Made by a program: the position numbers and the translations under genes. A stretch of 6,690 nt of DNA from Caulobacter sp. B11 (GTDB lineage Bacteria; Pseudomonadota; Alphaproteobacteria; Caulobacterales; Caulobacteraceae): the NCBI RefSeq assembly GCF_002737765.1, contig NZ_PEGG01000219.1:1-6690 (forward strand). The letters are read 5' to 3'. The stretch's first letter is position 1. Every line of letters starts with the position of its first letter. Of this stretch, positions 1-6,690 are shown in pieces. The notes beneath the pieces were generated by a model that was given only the letters and a program-made list of their open reading frames with translations, did no database searches and had not been told where the DNA came from.

Positions 1-367
1 GGCGGCCGACCGAAATCAGGCGCGGCAGGTCCTTGGGCAGGGCCGCGAACACCGTCGGGCGTTGCTTGGGGTCATTGTGGGTGGTCATCAGCCCGGTGGG
101 CTTGTGATAGCGGAACAGCCGGGTCGGCTCGCGGTCGGCGACCAACTTGCCATTGACCGTCAGCAGATCGCCGGGGAACACCTTGACCGCCGGGGTGGTC
201 AGGACCGTGCCGTTCAGCACCACCTTGCCGGCCTCGATCAGGCGCTCGGCCTCGCGCCGCGACGACACGCCGGCCCGCGCCAGGGCCTTGGCAACGCGCT
301 CTCCGCCTTCGGCGTCCTGTTCCGGAGCGTCGGCGTCATGTAGGGAGGGTTGGTATTTCTCGGTCAT
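1..367 (-). CDS. rluB: RluB-type 23S rRNA pseudouridine synthase, N-terminal part (runs off the left edge)
   Basis: This is a large-subunit rRNA pseudouridine synthase of the RsuA/RluB/E/F family, which isomerises specific uridines of 23S rRNA in the cytoplasm. The visible 122 residues hold an S4 RNA-binding domain (about residues 23-75, with ERVAKALARAGVSSRREAER and VVLNGT). They continue into the start of the catalytic domain (FRYHKPTGLMTT, then RPTVFAALP...RLISVGR). The catalytic Asp motif normally follows VGRLD and lies beyond the window edge, so activity cannot be judged. I chose the ATG at 367. An in-frame ATG at 376 would add three residues (MDP), and neither start has a convincing Shine-Dalgarno. 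The gene is divergent from tadA and very close to it. Assignment to the RluB branch rather than RluE/F or RsuA rests on the N-terminal sequence style and on the tadA neighbour commonly seen in alphaproteobacteria. Confidence 0.87.
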   Translation of the reverse strand, partial: MTEKYQPSLHDADAPEQDAEGGERVAKALARAGVSSRREAERLIEAGKVVLNGTVLTTPAVKVFPGDLLTVNGKLVADREPTRLFRYHKPTGLMTTHNDPKQRPTVFAALPKDLPRLISVGR

Positions 368-414
368 GGGATCCATCTCGGGGCTGGGCGCATCTCACGA
401 TGGGCGGTTTTCTA

Positions 415-905
415 ATGCGCACCGATCCCGCGCAGGATCAAGACTTCGGGCACCAGGACCTGGCCATGATGGCCCTGGCGATGGACGAGGCCCGGGCGGC
501 GGCGGCGCGCGGTGAGACGCCCGTGGGCGCGGTGATCCTCGATCCGAAGACCGGCGAGATCGTGGCTCGGGCCGGCAATGGCCCGATCGCCGCCCATGAT
601 CCCACCGCCCATGCCGAGATCGCGGCGATCCGCGCGGCGGCGGCGAAGCTGGGCAACTACCGGCTGACGGACCTGACCCTGGTGGTGACCCTGGAGCCCT
701 GCGCCATGTGCGCCGGAGCGATCAGCCACGCCCGTATCGGCCGGGTGGTGTTTGGGGCCGAGGACCCCAAGGGCGGCGCGGTCGAGCACGGTCCGAGATT
801 CTTCGCCCAGCCGACCTGCCACTGGCGGCCCGCGGTGACCGGGGGAGTCATGGCCCAGGAGAGCGCCGACCTGCTGCGCGGCTTCTTCCGCGCCCGGCGA
901 AAAGG

Positions 906-909
<4 letters not shown>
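415..909 (+). CDS. tadA: tRNA-specific adenosine deaminase TadA
   Basis: TadA is a zinc-dependent deaminase that converts A34 to inosine in the anticodon of tRNA-Arg(ACG). It is usually essential. With the start at 415 the protein has 164 residues, close to the family norm. The zinc/catalytic motif HAE is at residues 66-68 (Glu68 is the proton shuttle) and PCAMC is at 95-99, supplying zinc ligands Cys96 and Cys99. The Glu-to-Cys spacing of 28 equals that of E. coli TadA as I remember it. NGPI..HDPTAHAE, NYRL and HARIGRVVFGA are TadA signatures that separate it from cytidine or guanine deaminases. An upstream in-frame ATG at 400 would add MGGFL, but that stretch uses TTT and CTA, codons rare in this GC-rich setting, so I prefer 415. 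Neither start has a good Shine-Dalgarno. The gene is divergent from rluB and convergent with the FliL-like gene, sharing a CTAG at the stops. Confidence 0.93.
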
Positions 910-2469
<1,560 letters not shown>

Positions 2470-2470
<1 letters not shown>

Positions 2471-3651
2471 TGGCGGACGCCGCGCCGTTCCTGCCCTATG
2501 GCCGCCAGACCATCGAGGATGATGACGTCGCGGCCGTGGCGGAGGCCCTTCGCGGCGACTTCCTGACCACCGGCCCGACGGTCGAGGCGTTCGAGACCGC
2601 CTTCGCCGCCAAGGTCGGGGCCCGTCATGCGATCGCCGTGGCCAACGGCACCGCCACCCTGCACCTGGCCATGCTGGCCCTGGGGATCGGCGCCAACGAA
2701 GGAAAGGAGGGCGACGTCTGTATTGTTCCGTCGGTCACCTTCCTGGCGACCGCCAACTGCGCCCGCTATGTCGGGGCCGAGGTGGTGTTCGCCGATGTCG
2801 ATCCAGACAGCGGCCTGATGACCCCCGAGACCCTGGCCGACGCGCTGCGGCGCGCGGACGGGCGACGCGTGCGGGCGGTCTTGCCTGTGCACCTGCGCGG
2901 CGATGTCTGCGACCTGCCGACCCTCAAGGCCATGGCCCAGGCGGCCGGGGCGGTGCTGGTCGAGGACGCGCCCCACGCCCTGGGCTCGATCGGCCGCTTC
3001 GACGGCGTCGACCACCCGGTCGGCGACTGCGCCTATTCCAGCTTCGCCAGCTTTTCGTTCCATCCGGTCAAGACCCTGGCCACCGGCGAGGGCGGCATGC
3101 TGACCACCAACGACCCCGGCCTCGCCGCCAGGGCCCGGTCACTGCGCGGCCACGGCATGGTGCGTCCGCCGGGAGCCGATCCCTGGTGGTACGAGATGCC
3201 GGAGCTCGGCTTCAACTATCGCATCCCCGACGTCTTGTGCGCCCTGGGCCTGTCGCAATTGGCCAAGCTCGACCGCTTCGTGGCCCGGCGACGGGCGCTG
3301 ACGGCGCTCTACGAAGACCAGCTTGCTTCGCTGGCCCCGACGGTGCGCCCGGCGACCCGTCCGGACTGGTCTGACCCCGCCCTGCATCTGCTGACCGTGC
3401 TGATCGATTTTCCGGCCGCCGGAACCACGCGCCGCGCCGTAGTCGAGGCCCTGAAGGCCCAGGGGATCGGCAGCCAGGTCCACTACATCCCGGTGCACGG
3501 CCAGCCCTACTACCGCGAGCGCTACGGCCAGATCGACCTGCCCGGCGCCAAGGCCTGGTACGACCGTTGCCTGACCTTGCCGCTTTATCCGGGCATGGCC
3601 GACGGGGATGTGGCGCGGGTAGTCAAAGCGCTGAGAGCGGCGCTGGGCTAA
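2470..3651 (+). CDS. flmB: UDP-4-amino-4,6-dideoxy-sugar aminotransferase, FlmB/PseC type
   Basis: This is the second step of pseudaminic acid synthesis: PLP-dependent transamination of the 4-keto sugar made by FlmA, using an amino donor such as glutamate. The 393-residue protein is a DegT/DnrJ/EryC1/StrS-family sugar aminotransferase (fold type I). PYGRQTIEDDDV at 9-20 and DFLTTGP at 30-36 are PseC-like openings. NGTATLHLA starts at 59. VEDAPHALGS contains Asp166, which contacts the pyridine nitrogen. The Schiff-base lysine is Lys201 in FHPVKTLATGEGGM, and FNYRIPD starts at 248. The C-terminal LPLYPGM is typical of the family. The ATG overlaps the flmA stop by one base (TGATG), with a weak GAGAAG 8 bases upstream, so translation is probably coupled. 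Assignment to PseC rather than ArnB or PerA/PglE-type enzymes rests on the PYGRQ opening and the adjacent PseB-type gene. Later pathway genes (pseH/G/I/F types) are not in this window. Confidence 0.92.
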
Positions 3652-3729
3652 AGCGGCCGGCGGCCGAACCCACGGTCTCGAATAGAGCCATGGCGATCCC
3701 CACTCACGTGGCGATCGATAGGCGCGCTC
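3652..3729. other. Convergent intergenic region between flmB and the 569-aa gene
   Basis: This 78-bp gap contains a GC-only hairpin just after the flmB stop (5-bp arms CGGCC/GGCCG at 3654-3666 with a 3-base loop) without a T-run on either strand. It also has a direct repeat TGGCGATC (3691-3698 and 3709-3716). No canonical intrinsic terminator is visible, although convergent genes would be expected to need one here. Confidence 0.35.
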
Positions 3730-5439
3730 CTAAGCCGCCGCCTGCTGTTGCGCCAGCAGGCCCTTGAGCAGATCCATGGTCTCTGGGGAGCCCTTGAGCG
3801 CGTCGCGGGATTCCGGCGCGCGAGCCAGTTTCAGCGCTTCCAGCTTGGCGCGGTCGGCGACGGGTCCGGTCGGACCCGCGTCACCCTGGGCCAGGCGGAT
3901 CAGCAGCGACAGGCGCTGGGGCAGGGGCGCGGGCGCGCGCACCAGCATGGCCAGCAGGCGATTGTCGGCCTCGACCAGACCGCCGACCTCCCCCAGCTTC
4001 TGGCACAGGGGCTCATAGTCTTCGCGCACCAGTCCCGAACGGGCCAGGGACTTCTGCAGGGCCGCCAGGCCGGACAGCTTGGCCGTCGGCGATTCCGGGC
4101 CCTGGCGGATTTCCTTCTCGAAGCGCAGGGCGGTGATGTTGGCCCCTAGCCAGCGGGCGGCCTGGCGCTTGTTGACCGCGCCCATGACGTTCTCGGCCAG
4201 CCGGATCAGGGTCTGGACCTCTTCGCGGGCGGAGCGGTCGCGGCCGAGAAGGGCCTCGATGAACTCGCCGTTGAGCAGGGTCTTGGAGCGCACGGTGAAG
4301 GCGGTGGTGATGTCCTCGGGCGGCAGGAGCCGGCCGGCGGCAGCGGTCAGGCTCATGGCCAGGGCGCGCAGGAACTCGATCTCGGCGTCGGCGTCGGCGG
4401 GCTTGAGGCGGCGCACGCCGTTCAGCTCCTTGAGCACCCGACGGGCGATCGCGGCGCGCACATTGGGAAATTCGTTGCTGGCCAGCCAGACGCCCAGCCG
4501 CTTGGCGGCCCCGCTGAGCTCCGGCATGCACTGGCGCACGCCCGGCTCGACCTTGATCAGGACCTCGACCTGGGCCCCGCCGGCCAGGCGGGTCATGGCC
4601 GCCAGGGTCGAGCCCAGGTCTTCGGCCCCGCTGAGCAGATCGGCCATGCCGGCCTTTGAGCCGATGATCTCGCCCAGGGGCTGTTCCAGGGCGTGAAGCG
4701 CCGCGGCGCGGGCCTTAGGTTCGGTGGGGGCCGCATCGGCTAGGTCGAGCAGACGGATGATCTTGCCGGCCCAGGTCGTGGCCGGGGCGATCGAGGCGGC
4801 GACGCCGGCCCCCAGCAGAAAGGCGCGGTCGGGATCGCTCGCCAACCGCTCGGCCGCGCTGGCGAAGCCTTCCTTGTCGAGATCGGGCAGCAGGCCCTTC
4901 TTGGCGGCCTTCATCAGCTGGGCCACCGAGCGCTCGACCAGGCCCTGGAAGGTGCGGATCAGTTCGTGAACCGACATGCCGCGGGCTTCAGCCTCGGGAA
5001 TGGCGATCTTTTGCAGGGCGTGTTGCAGGTCGGTGCCGGAGGCTTCCAGCCGCTCGACCAGGTCGGGACGATGCAGCAGCTCGAACGGCGTGGCGTTGTG
5101 GCGCGCCAACCAGCCCTCGAGCAGGCGGCCGATCCGTTCGCGCGCATGGGCGGTGTAGAGGTCGGCCGGCTGGACGCAGAGCGGGTCGAGGTTCTCGACC
5201 TCCTTCTTGGCCTTGCCGCCATCGACCTGGCCCTTGGTGAAGATCGAGATCGAGCGATACTCGCGGGTCTCGGGGTCCAGGGTTTCCTTGGTCACGCGAA
5301 CGGCGATGGCGCGGCCAGAGACCAGCACTTCCTCAGCGGCCTGCAGGGCGTTGGCGCGCACCTCGCTGGCCATCTCAAGGGTCCATTGCGCGCCGAGCTT
5401 GCGGCGCACAAAGAGTTCGTAGTGGGTCTGGTCGCTCAT
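3730..5439 (-). CDS. Uncharacterised 569-aa mostly helical protein divergent from chvI
   Basis: I do not recognise this protein. It has no signal peptide or clear membrane segment and is probably cytoplasmic. About the first 70 residues look like a small mixed alpha/beta domain: YELFVRRKLGAQWTLE, a helix rich in Ala/Glu, AIAVRVTKETLDPETREYRSISIF. A charged Lys/Gly linker follows (about 69-80). The rest is rich in Leu/Ala/Arg helices: ERIGRLLEGWLARHNATPFE at 101-120, a small-residue patch LLGAGVAASIAPATTWAG at 208-225, PEDITTAFTVRSKTLLNGEFIE at about 374-395, LAENVMGAVNKRQAARWLG at 414-432, and a Gln/Ala C-terminal tail. There are only three Cys (88, 304, 479) and no zinc or nucleotide motif. 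The start is ATG at 5439 with GGGGAG (5455-5450) 10 bases upstream. Its coding quality is unmistakable: the frame stays open for 1.7 kb with the codon bias of its neighbours. Its position beside chvIG suggests, but does not show, a link to envelope-stress signalling. Confidence 0.88.
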   Translation of the reverse strand: MSDQTHYELFVRRKLGAQWTLEMASEVRANALQAAEEVLVSGRAIAVRVTKETLDPETREYRSISIFTKGQVDGGKAKKEVENLDPLCVQPADLYTAHARERIGRLLEGWLARHNATPFELLHRPDLVERLEASGTDLQHALQKIAIPEAEARGMSVHELIRTFQGLVERSVAQLMKAAKKGLLPDLDKEGFASAAERLASDPDRAFLLGAGVAASIAPATTWAGKIIRLLDLADAAPTEPKARAAALHALEQPLGEIIGSKAGMADLLSGAEDLGSTLAAMTRLAGGAQVEVLIKVEPGVRQCMPELSGAAKRLGVWLASNEFPNVRAAIARRVLKELNGVRRLKPADADAEIEFLRALAMSLTAAAGRLLPPEDITTAFTVRSKTLLNGEFIEALLGRDRSAREEVQTLIRLAENVMGAVNKRQAARWLGANITALRFEKEIRQGPESPTAKLSGLAALQKSLARSGLVREDYEPLCQKLGEVGGLVEADNRLLAMLVRAPAPLPQRLSLLIRLAQGDAGPTGPVADRAKLEALKLARAPESRDALKGSPETMDLLKGLLAQQQAAA

Positions 5440-5463
5440 GGGCTAAATGCTCCCCGAGCCGCA

Positions 5464-5491
5464 CTTATGGCGTGTGACACCTTAAGGCCAA
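5464..5491 (-). promoter_or_regulatory. Candidate housekeeping promoter for the 569-aa gene
   Basis: On the minus strand TTGGCC (5491-5486) is a 4/6 match to the -35 box. It is separated by 16 bases from CATAAG (5469-5464), a 4/6 match to the -10 box, leaving about 24 bases to the start codon. An imperfect dyad (CTTA..TAAG ends, 5464-5486) covers the -10 and the spacer and could be an operator. The evidence is sequence match only. Confidence 0.3.
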
Positions 5492-5596
5492 GTTGCCGAC
5501 GTGGCGGCGAGACCTCGGTTGATGCCGCAATGGCGCCATGTCGAAGCCGCAAAAGGCTTGGAAAGCTTGACCGCCCCGCGCGTTGTAGGGAGCGGC

Positions 5597-5615
5597 GCTG
5601 ATCGATAGGATCAGC
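5597..5615. repeat. Perfect inverted repeat upstream of chvI
   Basis: GCTGATC, five bases GATAG, then GATCAGC: seven perfect complementary base pairs around a 5-base centre. It ends 11 bases before the chvI Shine-Dalgarno GGAAGGA (5627-5633). It could be an operator for a dimeric regulator or, if transcribed, a short 5' leader hairpin. Confidence 0.6.
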
Positions 5616-5645
5616 ATCGAAGTGACGGAAGGACCAGACGGCTCT

Positions 5646-6356
5646 ATGGCCGAAATCACACTCATCGACGATGACGAGAATATCGTAGCCTCGGTCTCCC
5701 TGGCTCTGGAGAGCCATGGCCACACGGTCAAAGCCTATTATGACGGGGCCTCCGGGCTCGAAGCCGTCGAAGCCGAGGCCCCGGACCTGGTCATCCTGGA
5801 CGTCAAGATGCCCCGCATGGACGGCATGGAGGTCCTGCGCCGCCTGCGCCAGACCTCCGAGATCCCGGTCATCATGCTGACCTCGAAGGACGACGAGATC
5901 GACGAGATCCTCGGCTTCAACCTCGGGGCCGACGACTACATGCACAAGCCCTTCAGCCAGCGCCTGCTGCTGGAACGGGTCAAGGCGGTGTTGCGCCGGG
6001 CCCGGCCGGAGGAGGAAGACACCTCGGGCATCGCCCCCGGCGCGCCCGGCTCCAAGGTGATGAAGCGCGGCAAGCTGACGCTCGACTCGGCGCGACATGA
6101 CAGCCTGTGGGAAGGCAAGCCGGTCCGCCTGACGGTCACCGAGTTCCTGTTGCTGCAGTCCCTGGCCCAGCGACCCGGCTTCGTGAAGAGCCGCGACAAC
6201 CTGATGGACGCCGCCTACGACGATCAGGTCTATGTCGACGACCGCACGATCGACAGCCACATCAAGCGGATGCGCAAGAAGTTCCGCCAGGTCGACCCGG
6301 AATTCGATTCCATCGAAACTCTGTATGGCGTCGGCTACCGCTATCGCGAGTCCTGA
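5646..6356 (+). CDS. chvI: Response regulator ChvI (OmpR family)
   Basis: This is a DNA-binding response regulator paired with the kinase ChvG. In alphaproteobacteria the pair governs envelope, acid and osmotic stress responses, and in Caulobacter it responds to hyperosmotic and cell-wall stress. The protein has 236 residues. The receiver domain (1-120) has acidic residues Asp8-Asp10, phospho-acceptor Asp52 in [12 protein letters not shown], switch Thr79 and Lys101 in [10 protein letters not shown] linker (about 121-137) leads to a C-terminal winged-helix domain with [19 protein letters not shown], then [16 protein letters not shown] as the recognition-helix region, and [29 protein letters not shown] and [14 protein letters not shown] are ChvI-type. 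The start is ATG at 5646. An in-frame GTG at 5622 would add eight residues, but ATG gives the usual family N-terminus and places the phospho-acceptor at Asp52, the position I recall for Caulobacter ChvI. GGAAGGA is 12 bases upstream, slightly distant. The stop lies inside chvG. Confidence 0.95.
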   Translation: MAEITLIDDDENIVASVSLALESHGHTVKAYYDGASGLEAVEAEAPDLVILDVKMPRMDGMEVLRRLRQTSEIPVIMLTSKDDEIDEILGFNLGADDYMHKPFSQRLLLERVKAVLRRARPEEEDTSGIAPGAPGSKVMKRGKLTLDSARHDSLWEGKPVRLTVTEFLLLQSLAQRPGFVKSRDNLMDAAYDDQVYVDDRTIDSHIKRMRKKFRQVDPEFDSIETLYGVGYRYRES

Positions 6357-6690
6357 GCCCGGTTCGCCGCGGCGTCGGTGGGCCTGGCCGCGCGGATCGC
6401 GGCTGGGCCGACTGATCATTGGCCTCAATGTCCTGGCCCTGGCGATCCTGCTGGGCGGGGCCTTGATCCTCAATGAGCTGCGCAGCGGCCTGGTCAATGC
6501 CCGCATCGACAGCCTGACCACCCAGGGCGAGCTGATCGCCAATGTCATCGACCGGGCCGCCACCGTCGGCGAGCCCGAGCCGTTGCTGGAAGCCGACCGG
6601 GCCAGCGATATTTTGCAGCTGCTGTTCATCCCGCGCTCGCAGCGGGCGCGGCTGTTCGACGCCCAGGGCAACCTGCTGGCCGATTCCTAT
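6325..6690 (+). CDS. chvG: Sensor histidine kinase ChvG, N-terminal part (runs off the right edge)
   Basis: Only the first 122 residues are present. A short basic cytoplasmic leader ([16 protein letters not shown], about 14-29) is followed by one transmembrane helix (about 30-49, [20 protein letters not shown]) and the start of the periplasmic sensor domain. [20 protein letters not shown], then [18 protein letters not shown], is the pattern of rhizobial ChvG/ExoS. The second membrane helix, HAMP, His-box and ATPase domains lie beyond the window. The ATG at 6325 is the only ATG, GTG or TTG codon in this frame ahead of the membrane helix that I could find. It overlaps the chvI end by 32 bases in another frame and lacks an obvious Shine-Dalgarno, so translation is probably coupled to chvI. 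The two genes almost certainly form one operon. Confidence 0.88.
   Translation, partial: MASATAIASPEPGSPRRRWAWPRGSRLGRLIIGLNVLALAILLGGALILNELRSGLVNARIDSLTTQGELIANVIDRAATVGEPEPLLEADRASDILQLLFIPRSQRARLFDAQGNLLADSY

Larger units (their letters stand above)
5440..5645. promoter_or_regulatory. Divergent intergenic region between the 569-aa gene and chvI
   Basis: This 206-bp region must drive both genes. Besides the leftward promoter candidate, it holds a GTGTGACAC palindrome (5472-5480), CCTTAAGG (5480-5487), a tandem AAAGGCTTG/GAAAGCTTG pair (5552-5569) whose end merges into TTGACC (5567-5572, -35-like), and a perfect inverted repeat at 5597-5615. I see no clean -10 for chvI at a standard distance from TTGACC. 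An activated (OmpR-type) promoter with a poor core would be consistent with autoregulation, but this is inference. Confidence 0.4.

Noticed and set aside
62..343. Small plus-strand open frames over the rluB region
   Set aside because: They are shadows of the rluB coding frame on the other strand, which has clear S4 and pseudouridine synthase motifs.
3654..3666. Hairpin after flmB as an intrinsic terminator
   Set aside because: It has only 5-bp arms and no T-run on either strand. A short GC palindrome like this is common in this composition.
5622..5645. GTG start eight codons upstream for chvI
   Set aside because: It lacks a good ribosome-binding site. The ATG at 5646 gives the normal ChvI N-terminus and places the phospho-acceptor at Asp52.
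5440..5645. Small RNA (such as ChvR) in the chvI upstream region
   Set aside because: I see no terminator hairpin with a T-run and no promoter-terminator pair that would support a small RNA gene here.
5436..6671. 411-codon open frame on the minus strand covering chvI and the start of chvG
   Set aside because: It is antisense to chvI, which carries unmistakable receiver and winged-helix motifs. Long antisense frames are expected in GC-rich codon-biased DNA, and its translation is low-complexity with no family features.

Overview
The window looks like chromosomal DNA from a Caulobacter-type alphaproteobacterium. Three things support this: GC is high with strong third-position bias, the response regulator and histidine kinase at the right end are a ChvI/ChvG pair, and a flagellin-sugar pair of the FlmA/FlmB (PseB/PseC) type sits in the same neighbourhood. 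This matches the arrangement I recall from Caulobacter, but I could not check the exact species.

Layout, left to right. (1) The 5' part of an RluB-type 23S rRNA pseudouridine synthase runs leftward off the window edge. Divergent from it, a few tens of bases away, is tadA, the tRNA adenosine deaminase; together they form an RNA-modification cluster. (2) A 135-aa exported protein with a signal peptide and a weakly FliL-like body is encoded leftward, converging on tadA. The two stop codons share one CTAG palindrome. (3) Divergent from it are flmA and flmB, joined by a TGATG overlap. They would carry out the first two steps from UDP-GlcNAc towards CMP-pseudaminic acid, the sugar put on flagellin. 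flmA most likely starts at a TTG behind a strong Shine-Dalgarno. (4) A 569-aa mostly helical protein that I do not recognise is encoded leftward and converges on flmB. (5) After a 206-bp divergent intergenic region come chvI and the start of chvG, an envelope-stress two-component system. The window ends inside the ChvG periplasmic domain.

The window is gene-dense and mostly ordinary housekeeping and envelope DNA. I see no mobile element, CRISPR array, tRNA/rRNA gene or phage sequence, and no gap above 300 bp. The parts most worth a second look are the unrecognised 569-aa protein beside chvIG, the FliL-like exported protein beside flmAB, and several small dyads or repeats in the two divergent promoter regions. 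These include a perfect 7-bp-arm inverted repeat just upstream of chvI and a CtrA-like TTAA motif overlapping a GANTC methylation site upstream of flmA.
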